Shown here: one piece after another, positions 24,458 to 36,339 of the stretch | Numbering within the stretch: the first letter of the stretch is position 1 | How the letters are laid out: every line of letters starts with the position of its first letter | Origin: Casuarina equisetifolia | Lineage: Eukaryota; Streptophyta; Magnoliopsida; Fagales; Casuarinaceae | DNA length: 64,000 nucleotides | Direction: 5' to 3' | Assembly (NCBI GenBank): GCA_028551475.1 | Contig: CM052362.1 | Span: 12,922,316-12,986,315 of the forward strand | Made by a program: the position numbers and the translations under genes | Notes under the pieces: model-generated | Databases searched by the model: none | What the model saw: the letters and a program-made list of their open reading frames with translations, nothing else | Told to the model about the DNA's origin: nothing

Positions 24458-24765
24458 TTGGTGGAGAATTCTCATCACTTATAAGATTATAGGCCCATCC
24501 TCTCACTTTCAATGTGGAACAACACCCACTTTCAACACTCCTCCTTATTTGCATGCTAACATGAGCATTGCAAGTGGACTGAAGCCTAACTTTGGGGTGT
24601 GGGAGTTTATGAAGTGGAGACCCATCCTTGGCTCTGATACCATATTAGAGTGTGAGGGTTCATCCCAAAACCTTAAGGTATTAGGTGGAGAATTCTCATC
24701 ACTTATAAGACCACAGGCCTATCTCACTTCCAATATAGGACAACATCCACCTTTAACAAAACCCT
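24458..24765 (-). mobile_element. Copia leader fragment with intact primer-binding site
   Basis: The minus strand reads TGGTATCAGAGCCAAGG at 24626-24642, a very good tRNA-iMet primer-binding site. On either side are two direct copies (about 24458-24545 and 24681-24765) of GGTGGAGAATTCTCATCACT followed by a TATAAG...CACTTYCAAT block. A diverged relative of the left half lies at about 58375-58556 next to another Copia LTR, which supports a Copia leader. The host-like neighbourhood 24780-26600 contains no recognised gene. Confidence 0.6.
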
Positions 24766-24779
24766 TTCAAAATATCTAA

Positions 24780-26600
24780 ATATATGTTTCTCCAACTAAA
24801 GTTTCATTTTAAGATTTGACTTTAAACCCTAATGCAAAGGGACTTAATAATTTATATTTTTCAGTTTAACTTAAAAAGCAGAATTATCTGTAAACTCCTA
24901 TACTTAAGATCCTTAATTTCTTGATCCCAAAAGAAAATTTCTTTTATGTGTTGACTATGATTAAATACTTTTACAATGTAGTATCAGTAAGAAAAATGTG
25001 AATTTTCCTGGGCTTTTTGACAAATATCTCTTGAATAATAGGTAATCAATTTGTAATCAACAAGAAACTAGCAAATATCACAAACACTTTTTTGCTTTTT
25101 TGTTTTGTCATCTTGCAGTGGAAGTCAAGTCCATTTATGGAACTGAAAGCTAAGCTTTACAGCTTTACTCCAAATTTGATTTTACTTCTTCGTTGGTCAG
25201 TAAAAAGAAAACTTTCTGCAGCTGTATTCCCATGGTTTTGGAGGGCAGGGTTTATTTAATGTGGAAGTTGCTCTACAAAATACGTCTTATTAAAATAATC
25301 GAAATAATTGATCATGCGGCTAACACTAATGGCGAAAGTGGATAGTGGAAGAATAAAAACTAAAAGATTATCCAAACCAACGGTTTTTAAATTCAACAAG
25401 CAAGAAGTTGAGAGTGATCCATTGGCGTACAATGCAAGTTAGCGACTCGCTATGCGTCACTTGAAAGTTGGACCTTTTTTGAACACATAAAAGCGACCAA
25501 TAATCCTTCTTTTGCGGCAGTTATTTTCCTGATAGAGTCAAATTGGAGAAGGTAGAGGCCACCAGGTGATGCATATTCTTGCAAGTAGCAATTAAAAACG
25601 CACTTTTCGTTGTAAACTGTATTCATCCACAGTCTTCATGTAAAACTTTATCTTTGGTATTAAATTTCGGTCTTCCATGTTTTATATTAATGCTGCTCGG
25701 CCGTCCATCCAATCCTGCATGGTTTGCCTCCGGGAAATGAATTTTGAAAGGCACGTGCTGTACTCCTTGCCTAAAGCACTTCGACTTACTATTAAACCAT
25801 CTCCTTGCCGAAGGAGATGTACAAATTTCTAACGTCGGCCACAACTATTTTAATATTTCTATTGTGGCTTGCCTTAGCTGTGCCCAACTAACGCCCAGGC
25901 CTCTTTCTCCTTTTTTTTTTTTTTTCTTTTTCTTATGCGAGTAACTTTTAGTTCCTAACACGGCAACTAAAGGACTAATTTTGTTTCAAAAATTAAATTG
26001 AAAACAAAAGTAGCTTTCTTGTCACTCTGCGACTACATGCCGTCCTTTGATTATATAAAACTACGACGTCAACTTATTCAACAACCAAATTTTTCCCTTC
26101 TCTTTATAGGTTAGCCAATCTTTAGCACATTCAGTCATCGATGGAGTTAATTTATCCTCTAATGCTGTCGACCATTCATCATATCTCTTCACTAATAGTA
26201 AGTGCTTTTAGTATCGTGAGAATCATCTCGAGGCTTCTAACAAATGGAATCAAAATATATTGTCAATTCAACCCATGCTGTCAATAGGTTTTTGGGAAAA
26301 GGAAGAAGATCGTTGGGTTTGATAGGATGTGTATGAATGTTTATGTGTCAAGTGATCAACAAGCCTGTAGGTACTATAGTTGAATGTGTGTAATTAATAG
26401 GATATAATACTAACAAAATTAATTTTAGTAGATAATAATGTATGAGACTCCACCATAAAAAACTAAAAATGTTAGCAGCAACAATGAATAATATCATTGG
26501 AAACCAGACACGTTCATACATGCTGACCAAGACTAGTCTTATCATAAAGTTTTTGGAAACTTTTCAAACAATCATTCCTAAGTAGCTGCTATAATTATAT
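24780..26600. other. Intergenic stretch, low repeat content
   Basis: No domain was recognised. A 73-codon minus-strand open frame at 25623-25844 has unremarkable composition and no known motif, and overlaps a plus-strand frame (25744-25944) ending in a T-run at 25909-25925. The part 25100-26150 looks less transposon-like than its neighbours and could hold a small or non-coding gene, but nothing supports a specific call. Confidence 0.35.
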
Positions 26601-27281
26601 AGGCAGTAGTCAAACTCCTAATTAGTTGCTAAGGTTGAAGATTATTACAAGAATATTCTATAGCGTCTTTATAGTCTTTAATAAGGGTTTTCTAATTGTT
26701 ATTGAATCCTTAATTCCTTAGGCTTTCTTTATTGTTTGAGATTATTTCTTTTTGTTTTGTTTTTTTTAATTGTATGGGTTCTTGATTTGTTTGGGGTTTC
26801 CATACTTGTCAAGTCTCTAATTTTTTTAAGATTCCTTATTTGTCAGAATCCAAATTTGTTATGATTTTCTTAATTTTAGGGATTCTTAATTTACTAAGAT
26901 CTTTTAAGAATTAAATTTTAAGGATTCTTGATTTATCAAGATCTTTTTAGGATTAGGTTTACCTAACTATTTAAAGGGAGTGTTGTTTTAATTGAAAACA
27001 AACTTGTTTTCCAGATAATAGAAACCCCTAAATTATGTAATCAACTTTTGTATCTTTTATCCAATTCTTACCAAGACATGGTAGAGCATCTCCTTGACTG
27101 GTGGCATTGCCTTTACGTCTTAGAGCTTATTAGCATCTATCTTTTGCTTTTGTTCTTTGTATTTTCATTTTTCTCCCATCCTCCCATCTAACCATTCACT
27201 TTTATCACAGAAAACCCCAAAAATACAAGATAACGATTTTTTATCCCGAGCTCGCTCTAGCTCACCACAAGATCTGCATCA
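26601..27281 (+). mobile_element. Solo LTR, TGATGT family, copy C
   Basis: This is the reverse complement of copies at 30096-30857 and 57358-58118, with its first part shortened by an internal deletion. It keeps the central block with TTCTTGATTTATCAAGATC, TATTTAAAGG (TATA-like), and the conserved TTTTATCCAATTCTTRCCA stretch, and ends GATCTGCATCA. A perfect TATAT flanks both ends (26596-26600 and 27282-27286), a 5 bp target-site duplication. No internal domain is attached, so it is a solo LTR or a small non-autonomous element. Confidence 0.8.
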
Positions 27282-30095
27282 TATATGCTCTGCGTTATCT
27301 TTGGCTAAAATGTATACATACATGTAATGACGATCCAATACCACAATTATGTTGCTTACGTGGGCATAACGTAAGAATACGGAATTACCATTCGCTGTTT
27401 ATACTTCTAATTTTTTTTTTCATTGAAGAACAAGTTTTTAAAACAAGAATAATGAATGAATGATTAGGATACAAGTAATCTAACAAAGGTAAGTCGTCAC
27501 ATTCAAAGGCAACGGAACAAACAGGAATTAAACTAAAACACGTGGGAACCCACCAGGACAAGAGGGAGATAACCAAACTATATTAATAGCCGGACTTTAA
27601 CTCAGAGAGAAGGTGGAAAGCTAGACAACAACTAATCTTCTGAGTGTTGTTGAGAAAATGATGTCAAAGAGCAGTTAGACAACACTTCTAGACTTGTCAT
27701 CGAAGATCGTAGAATTTCTTGTGAGCCGAATGACATATGTAGTTAAGGAATATATCACTTTGATAATGAAATTTCGATTGTTAAATTACCTTTAAGAAGT
27801 TTTCATATATATGTTGCACCAAACGACGTTAACAAAAGGGATAAAATTCACACTGGAATTTATTGACAAGTCGAAGCATGTTCTTGACGGCAGACGATTG
27901 AAATTGTGTATTACTTTGAAAATTATTTCTTGGAAATTGAATATATAAAAGGTTCCAATTTTACTGTAGATTATTTCGGAAGGAAACATTTTGAAGAACT
28001 GCTAAACATTTATTAATGTTAAAAAGTTACCTTTCAATCAGTAACTTCTACCGAACTTCTGTCGTCCTAAAAGGTGGTGCACTTACTCTACGGGAAAAGC
28101 CAAAACCTAAAAGAGACTGGCAACAAAGCAAAACACGTCTGACAAATCATCAGAAAAAGTATTTGTTATGCATGTCTAAGCCTTATATCACACAACACTA
28201 TCTTAACTGACATTAAAGTCCGTTGGTTTAGATTTTCCCATGTTCTTTCAATCAAAGGAGTATTCAGGAGAAACCTTCCACACCAGCGTGCTTTGGGAAA
28301 CAAGATTCAGTAGAGCAAGAGTTTTAAGCTCAGTCGCTTACCCCATATCTGAAATTGATTCCTGACACGCACATTTTCCTAGAAGTTCTTATTTTAAATA
28401 ACCTTAGAGTCAATGTTTTCCATTAGAGCAAAGAATCTGATAATTAATATAGCTACCGGTACCAAGATTCTGATGCTGAGTCCACCTTTGTGCTAAGATC
28501 ACTTCCCTTACAAAAGAAAGCTAGAAGGGCTTGCTTAGTTTGCTTTGTCACTTCACTACAGAGAATGGACACAAAAGGATAAAAAATTTGGATACCAAAA
28601 CAAATAAAATTCACAAGTTACAATCTACCTAAATGGGAAAAATTCGTACAGGCTCCACTCTTTCCGAACATTAAGTTTCTCTACCCAGGTTCTTATAATT
28701 CGACTTTTGAATTAGGAGTGATTGAAAAAACGATCATGGTACCTTATTGGAAACGAGCACAAAATGATAGCTTAAAAGTACACGAGAGTTTATTCATGAT
28801 GCATCATTAAAACACAACTGAGAGTTTGAGGCAAACATCATAAACTTTGTATGCAATATGTTCATGAAATTGTTATGAGTGATATTTGTAGAAGATTATC
28901 AGGTTATCTATAAAATAGGTATGGTTTATTTTCTATTCGCGGCATTTACAATGGAATTGGACAGATCATTCACTATCTCACCATATTTTTCAAAAGACTC
29001 AAAGACTAATTCCATAACAAGCATAAACACATAAAGAGTTTGAGTCCTGTTGGCTTGAGCCTTTCATCCCTTGAAAGAATACATTTAGTTAGAGTTGATG
29101 CATGCAGAGAATGAAAGGGGTGAAGATGCATAAAGTCCCACCTATAATTCCAACATTTTCTTTTAAATCAATTCAATGGCCCTTCGATTTTATTTGTAGT
29201 TGCGAAGGAGGTCTAATCCCAAAAAGATGTTATTTCCAACTTTTCTATCTTGCATAAAAACATACTGCTTGTATTTTACAAGACTAAAAATAATTAGCTT
29301 GAGTCGATAAGCTAAAAGCTAATAGATGTCTTTGCCTATTATATTGCTTTTGCTAGTAACATACCACTAATGATGGGTCTTAAACATTGGGAATTGCGGT
29401 CATACTAATAGCATTGACCTCTTAAGTAATCTTCTAGATCTTTTCATATATATATATTCTTGATGGCCGTGCTACCGTTTGAGGGGAAATAGAATTTTGA
29501 CCTAGTTGCAGTAAGATCATAAACCAGGTCACTAAATTGAGAGGGACTGCTTGTACGATAGAACTTATAGATTCCGGCTTCAAATATTCAAATCCTCGAG
29601 TTTCCAGCCATTCCCTCTTGCTAGTAGAAAGCCTCCAATTACACCATGAAGGCTTTTCATCACTAAAAGTCATGTGTCTCTAGTTAAATATAGATGTCTT
29701 ATTTCACTTTATAAGTTAGTTTTTGAGTTAGACTTTTCAGTTTTTAAAAATAATATCAAAGCCCAAGATTTCCCCTAATACCCTTATTGATATAAGTGAA
29801 TCCAAAGTCCTTACAGAAAGTAGCAGCACTGCAAGATGGTTTGCATTAGACTGTTGCGGTAAAAGGGCATCTTGTGGTGTGGATGTGTAGTTCCACATCG
29901 CTAATACGTGAATGCATGTGCCTTGTAAAATATAGGTGTGTCTCTAGACTTTGTGAATTAGCTTTTAAGGTAAGAATGAACTTGTTAATAAAAAGGAAAG
30001 CTTCAATTGTGATATCCAATCCCAAACAATTTACTTGAGAGTCCTCTTTTCCCTATGTTGTTAAAAAGGATATAGCCTAAGTCTCCTCCTTTAAG
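27282..30095. other. Intergenic stretch, no gene recognised
   Basis: About 2.8 kb with several short open frames of 60-80 codons but no domain signature on either strand. Near 29660-29950 two diverged copies of a GTGTCTCTAG...TTAGNTTTT block occur, plus a CCACATCGCTAATACGTG motif of a kind common in plant LTRs, so part of it may be an unplaced LTR. Confidence 0.4.
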
Positions 30096-30857
30096 TGATG
30101 TAGTTCTTATGGTGGGCTTGAGCGGGCTTGGGTTAAGAAAATAACTAAAAATCATTTTTATTGGTGTTTTTGGGTTTTCTGTGGGAAAAATAAGTGTTTG
30201 GCAGGGAGGAAGGGAGGAAAAACGAAAATATAAAGAACAAAAACAAAAGATAGATGCCAATAGGCTCCAAGATGTAAAGGCAACGCCACCAGTCAAAGAG
30301 GTGCTTTACCACCAATTCCTGGCAAGAATTGGATAAAGGATGCAAAACTTGATCACATAACTTAGGAGTTTTTATTCTCTAGAAAAACAAATCTGTTTAC
30401 AACTGAAACAATGCTTCCTTTAAATAGGTAGCTAAACCTAGTGCTAAAAGGAACCTGATAAATCATAAATTTTTTAAACCTAATTCTAGAAGGATCTTGA
30501 TAAATTAAGAATTCTTAAAACTAAGAAAGTCTTAACAAATCTGGATTTTGACAAATAAGAGAATCCTTCTACTATTCAGAGATCAGACAAGTATGGAAAC
30601 CCCAAATAAATTAGGAACTCAAACAATTAAGGAAAACTGAACAAAAGGAAATAATCTAAGGTGATAAAGAAAACATAAGGAATTAATAACTCAATAACTA
30701 TTTACGAAACCCCCATATTAAAGATTGTAGATATGCTATAGAATATTCTTGGATTGCTCTTTAATCTTGGCTTTCTTAGACTTATTGGATTACGTTATGG
30801 ACCCTTAATTCTTGATGTTGGAACTCATAATATTGGGCCTTAAGTGCATCCACATCA
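30096..30857 (-). mobile_element. Solo LTR, TGATGT family, copy A
   Basis: It is bounded by TGATGT and ACATCA (short inverted termini), 762 bp long. On the minus strand it carries CTATTTAAAGGAAG (TATA-like) followed by AGAATAAAAAC (poly(A)-signal-like), the order expected for U3-R-U5, so the minus strand is taken as sense. Flanks TTAAG and CTAAG match at four of five bases as a decayed target-site duplication. Its open frames on either strand are not protein genes. Confidence 0.82.
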
Positions 30858-32082
30858 CTAAGACACAAGTATTAATAGAATTCCACTAAAGAAGCCTTTA
30901 TGTCCCTTTATATTTCTTCTTTGATAAAGACAATCCTATTGGAAAAATGAGATAAATTTCCTTTGTTGAATTATGAGAAAAAATTGGGATGAATTTGCCA
31001 GAAACCAAAGAGCTTAAAGGGATAAATTCTTGATTTTAAACAAATCTAGTAGTTTGATTACCGTGAGCCACGGATTGGCATGAACAAGCAACTAAAAACC
31101 TGAAAACGAAGAAATTGACTTTAGTAAACAGTAACAGACAAGAAAACGAGGATTTATCCAGCTTCTTAGAATAAGTTCCTATTCATTATGGTTGGTCCAA
31201 GTAAACACTTGGTCCCTGTATCTCTAGTTTTCACTTTTTCTGGTGGGTCTCCCTTAGAGCTATTCATCTAACGACGCCAATCAAAATGCCTATTCATCTT
31301 CAATTTAATCTTAAAATTTCACTTTAACTCCAACTAGCGGTAGACTACCTCTAACAAAACCCTGAAAGCGATCAAATCCACCCAAAGAATTCCACACTTG
31401 TTACTGTAGCTATCCCAAAAGAAAAATATGACCTTGAGAGACTAAAAATTAACAAAATATTATACCAGGCAATTCAAACAGATGAAATATTTAGTTTGGG
31501 ATGATTCCGTCAAGCCCAAATTCTTCCCCTATAAAAGATACTTTAATTTTATAGAATTTTATAGCATCCGTCATGCCAAAGCAATAAATTTTGACCTGAA
31601 ATAATAGTTCAGTGGCTGGCCGAGATAGCTTTTACCTGCCAAAAAAAAAAGGAAAAACAAAGAAAGAAAGGAAGAAAGAAAGAAAGAAAAAAAAAAGAAA
31701 AAAGAAAAATGAAACAAGCTTTTAAAGCAACTTCTTTATTATCTCCTTCTACCAACCCTACAAAGGCTATCTCGCCCAGTGCAATGAACTTAGTTACTTC
31801 TCCTTGCCCCCTAGGTTACTAAGATCAATGGAAATGCAACTCCAAAAGTTCCCTAAATAGAATCAAACTATAATGTATTAGAGTCTTTGGTACTTAACTA
31901 AATTTTGTGATGTTTTCCAAGTGCAAAGTCAATAATAATATGACTGACATTATCTAAAATGAACAAATTTTCCTATATATACACTTGGACATTGATAACT
32001 ATAGTGGAGCATAGTAGTGGCTTGTGTTTCGTTGATTTAATCTTTGTTTCCTTTTACATCTCAATTTTTTTTAACTGCTGAC
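30858..32082. other. Intergenic stretch with (GAAA)n tract
   Basis: No gene was recognised. An A- and GAAA-rich simple repeat lies at about 31640-31710. The right end abuts the 5' LTR of the composite Copia relic. Confidence 0.5.
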
Positions 32083-32549
32083 AGTTGAAGATTGACGTCG
32101 CTGTCGTGCACCAATAATGAGGAGGAGGTCATCCCGTGAAGTTGGAGTGTTGGTCACGGCAGATGCCACTGTCTCATTAAGATGAGCAGTAGTGAAGCAA
32201 AGAAGGTAACGTAAAGTGCAAGCAGTCAAGGCATGGAATGGCATGTCGTGGTAAGGTGGAAATGTAAATAAAGTCCATTCTTTTGGTGTAACCGTCGACA
32301 TGATGTTGTCTGTAATGTAAGTAGAAACATAGAATAAATACCGCAGCCATGGGCTGGTATATGCAATTAGGTTGTTTCTTTTACATTGTAGTTCTGTAGG
32401 ATGCTTTTGTAAACTTTTGTAATGCTACTATGAAAAATCCTGGAACCGTTTTCCTTAACTTATTCATGTGTGTTTGTCAACCTAGACTTGCAATCTAGAC
32501 TCCAACATAAACTAGACATAAACCAGAAACATCTGTTTAAAAATTATAG
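32083..32549 (+). repeat. 5' LTR of the composite Copia
   Basis: It aligns with 47883-48371 from GTTGAAGATTGACG to TTTAAAA-TTAT. Shared blocks include GCACCAGAAATGAGGAGGAGG-like text and ATGCTTTTGTAA. A 76-codon minus-strand open frame across it (32071-32301) has a counterpart in the other LTR (47794-48033), but this is LTR sequence and is not called as a gene. Confidence 0.75.
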
Positions 32550-32562
32550 TGGCATTAGAGCC
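32550..32562 (+). other. Primer-binding site of the composite Copia
   Basis: TGGCATTAGAGCC directly after the LTR end matches the initiator-tRNA complement TGGTATCAGAGCC with two transitions (T to C, C to T). Confidence 0.75.
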
Positions 32563-32649
32563 ATTTTCTTTGGAGTCCTTATGGTTTCCCCATTTTGTCC
32601 CTCATCTTCTTCCTCGACCACAACTAACCCATGACCTACTTCACTTACT

Positions 32650-34320
32650 TCAAATTCCCCTGCCCTTGTTTAATGGTACCAATTATCAAATTTGGTCCAT
32701 TTACATGAATACTTGAAATGCAAAGGAATATGAGATACTATTGATTAGGGTATTCGTAGAGTTAAAGAAGAAATGCTCACACCAATTCAATGTAAGCGTC
32801 ACAAGAAGAATCAAGATAATGAAATGAGGAAATACCTATGGGCAATTGATACTTATGCACATCAATCTCATAAAATAACTAGCAAATGGCTTGCTCACCA
32901 AAGAAAGAAGTCCTTTGAGAAATTTCAAAATTTGGAATAAACTCCTTTGAAATGTATGCTTTAGAATCTTATTAACTTCTTGGAATCTTTGTTATAGAGT
33001 AAATAGATTCACAATACAAAATACAAATGAATTCTCGTATGCAATTTGATATAAAAGGAACTATAACATAGACCAAGTTGGAGAAATCTCCTCAAGTTAA
33101 GGCTTACGCTTATCTCAATTTTCTCTAGTTCTACATATTGTTGTCAAAAGATCTATAAAAACCTTTGGCAAGTTAATGAAAAGGTGGATTGGTATCATCT
33201 AATTTACATTAGTGGTGTTGGCCAATACAATTTCATTGGATGTCTCATTTGTATAGATAGACTTTCTATGATAGTAGAAATCATTGATGGCTTCGTTCAA
33301 TTAATATATATTTGATTTATGTTAGTCCCAGATAGAAAATAAGAATTTTTTTTTAATATGCATTGACATGGATAATTTGGAGAAGATCCTCACTCAAAAT
33401 GACATCTAATATAATATTGGAGAATGGAATGAAGAATTACAATAGATGACCAAATTGACTAAAGAAAGGGAGTTAGTTGCTAAACTTCTTATGGTATCAT
33501 TTTTAGTTTGTATTTATTATATATGGGTTGAACGTAACAAAAATTATTTTAGAGAAAAAACAATTGGTATCACAATTCTCTTAGCAAAAGTAAGGAAAGT
33601 TATATGAGGGAAAGTTTCTTTGCTTAGAAATATAAAAACTTATTAGGAAAATGTTATTTTGAGTAAGATTTGGAGGCTTCTAATCTTTATTTTTTCATAA
33701 TTGTACTAACTTTTGTAATATTGGGGTATACTCTTTTGCTTTTGTACTTTTATTTTTATTAATGCAATTTATCACTTTACCAAAAAAATAAAATTCAAGA
33801 CTCTTTTCATGCTACAACTAGCCATTGTTGGGTCATAGTTCAACTACATATCCAATGCAGCCTTACCTCAACAAGCATGACCATGCTAAAAAATGGGTTC
33901 CTTAAAACTATAATGGCATGTGTTTTAAGACTTTAAGGTTTGAAATGTGACTTAGGAATGTTGAAAATGGAGGATAATTAGTTAGTATAGCATATTATTC
34001 AAGGGTTAACGAGGTAGTTAATCAAATTAGAGTGTTGGGTGAAGACTTACCTAATTTAGGTGTTGTTGAAAAATTCTTATTAGCCTTATCAAGATATTTG
34101 ATGCAATTATGATAACTTTGGAAGAAATGAAAGATTTTGCAACTATGTTTGCATATGAATTGACAGGCTTGTTGGAAGCTTTTGAGAAAAGGATACAATA
34201 TGACAAGAGAAAATGGGACAATATCATCTTAATTTAAATCCAAGGTCTTTATTGAGTCCAAACCAATTGATGAAACATTCCAAATTGTAGAACCATCTCT
34301 TGAAGTTAGAACCAATGTCT
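32650..34320 (+). pseudogene. gag relic of the composite Copia, split by a LINE
   Basis: The N-terminal piece near 32680-32760 reads FNGTNYQIWSIYMN, the conserved start of Copia gag. After an interruption the C-terminal piece near 33990-34080 reads EVVNQIRVLGEDLP and VVEKFLLALS, the UBN2-type gag core. Stops and frame slips are frequent. The interruption, about 32950-33795, carries LINE sequence. Confidence 0.7.
32950..33795 (+). mobile_element. LINE ORF2 3' fragment inserted in gag
   Basis: The plus strand encodes the C-terminal tail typical of plant LINE ORF2: LLMVSFLVCIYYIWVERN followed by a VRKVI-GKVSLL block (around 33480-33640). It ends with an A-rich TACCAAAAAAATAAAA tail. The 5'-truncated, A-tailed form is what LINE target-primed insertion leaves. 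Target-site duplication could not be set. Confidence 0.7.
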
Positions 34321-34489
34321 ACCATGTAGGCTTTGTTGGTATAAAGGAAAACCTTAGTGTAAACACTGCTAGAATTTTGGCATGTGAAAAAGAACTATAA
34401 ATTTAAAGTTGGCTAGCGAGCAAACCTTGTAGGAAACCCATAGAAGCAAGACTATTCTTTGTTAATATTTCAGTATCTATACCAACCCT

Positions 34490-34980
34490 AACTCTAGTAG
34501 TTTGACAATGGAGACATAAACCATATGACCCCTCATGAACATATATTCAATTCTCTTGATAGTAGTTTTAGGTCTTAAATACAACTGGGTGATAATAGAC
34601 ACATTGATATAGTTGGGAAAGTGTTGATATATGTCAAAACTGCACATCCCCGCTAAGGAGATTCAGGAGGTTTTGCTATCACATCTATTAAGGTTAGGAT
34701 AGATGATGGAGAATGACTATGTTCTCTTGTTCAAAGGAAAATTTTGCCATTGAAGGAGGCATGACAAAAGAAATAGCAACCATTGACATGCAACATGCCA
34801 AAAAATTTCCTTCACAATTTGAGCATACGAACCACGTTATGTTAAGTGTCTTGGAGGATAAGCACTAGCTTTGGCATAGAAATTTTAGGCATTCAAATTT
34901 CAAGTCCCATAAGGAGATGCATAACTCAGAAAATGGTGGAAGGCCTTCCTTTTATGAAGAGTACAAAAGGAGTGTGTAAC
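34490..34980 (+). pseudogene. Protease and GAG-pre-integrase relic of the composite Copia
   Basis: NHMTPHEHIFNSLDSSF (about 34512-34570) follows the protease motif of Copia polyproteins; the catalytic D-S-G before it has been lost. Near 34868-34915 LWHRNFRHSNFKSHKEMH matches the LWHRR-GHLN-KSL GAG-pre-integrase signature with one substituted residue. Downstream the element is replaced by other repeats. Confidence 0.7.
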
Positions 34981-35046
34981 AGACCCCAGTTTGGAAAAAG
35001 CAAGAAGTAGCCATTTGAGTTGAAGGAGGAAAAAAATAAACAAAAT

Positions 35047-36290
35047 TGTAAGTATTATGGCAACCTAAGAAGGAAGGGAGTTGAATTAAGTGATCATCTA
35101 TTTGATATCTTTTTCTTTCTTTTTAAATCCTAACCATGTATATTAAGTAAACCATCTAATGTGAAAGAGAGAGAGAGAGAGAGTTATGCATAATTTTTTT
35201 TTAAGGATGTTTCAACTCCTTATAAGTTTACCTCCACCTTTTTCCTAATCAAATGCAATTGAGAGGATTCTTATATCACACACATGTACTGCATGAGTAT
35301 ACGCCACCCAAATACAAATTCCTTATACCTCGAGGAATTTCTATAGTCATAATGTTTGCACATCCTTTGTAATAATTCTACACAATCTCAAATACACATG
35401 TATCAACACACTCGAAATCAAATACTTATGGTAATTATAAATATGTAAGTTTCAAGTTGTATCCCTCATCAAGTCCTACAATAATGATATTACAATGGCA
35501 TAAATCTCTAGCACTTAGCAATTAAATCTTTTCCATGTATTGCTCTTTCCTTAACTTTTGGACAACTAGGTATCATGTTCAAATCAAGTATATGTAGCTG
35601 CAGCAATAATCAACCAATCAAGTATATGTAGCTGCAGCAATAATCAACCAATCAAGTATATTTGAAAAATAATAAGTATAAGTCACATAACCATACAAGA
35701 TATCAAAATCAATATGTGTAGAAAATATAAGTGTTCAACCAACAAAATAATGCATTCTAACTAATCATTAGTGTAAATAATCTAAATTAACAAGCTTTAA
35801 GTTTAACTCAACTCATAACATATGTGGATGATGGATATATTGTGTTCAGTGTACAATCTGTGTAATGATAACAAATAGAGTGTTAAATCTGTGAGTTTCA
35901 TGTAATAATAAATGATATACAATCAATTTATATGCTTATAATGTTTTCTATCAATACACAAGTTTAAGCATGCAAGAGAGATATTCAAACATGGTGCAAA
36001 GTAAATTGTAGTGAGTATAAGGCACCAGCAACAACCTAAGCAAAAATTCCTAACTTTTATAAAACTCATGAGATTGTATTAGGCTCAATCTAATTCATTA
36101 ATTTAGAAATAACTTCATAAGAATCACAACAATCTTTCAAATGTATTATGACTTCATTTGGAATAGAACAATCAATCAATAAACTTAATAATTGATAACT
36201 TATTTTTATTTTCATGTGGAGATGTTAATTCAATATTATGTCTCACTAATACTCTAGAGGACTTTGCAGTACTCAAAGGTTTACATTTTA
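35047..36290. repeat. Likely solo LTR related to the 38221 family
   Basis: It starts TGTAAGTATTATGGCAACC and continues AAGAAGGAAGGGAGTTGAAT, the same landmark order as the LTRs at 38221 and 11690, with CTTATAAGTTTACCTCCACC further on. No primer-binding site lies beside it, so it looks like a solo or truncated LTR. The right end is not defined by any motif. It contains a (GA)n run at 35167-35182. Confidence 0.5.
35582..35660. repeat. 34 bp tandem repeat, 2.3 units
   Basis: Units begin at 35582 and 35616 and appear identical, followed by a partial third from 35650. Each carries AATCAAGTATATGTAGCTGC, including the palindrome GCAGC/GTAGCTGC. Confidence 0.92.
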
Positions 36291-36339
36291 AATCCCAACA
36301 AATGTCAAAAAAAAAAATTTCAAGGTTCACTAAGCAAGA

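Noticed and set aside
32071..32301. Minus-strand open frame with a similar frame at 47794-48033, suggesting a conserved small gene pair
   Set aside because: Both frames lie within or across the two LTRs of the composite Copia; the shared sequence is explained by LTR homology, with primer-binding site and polypurine tract in the right places on the plus strand.
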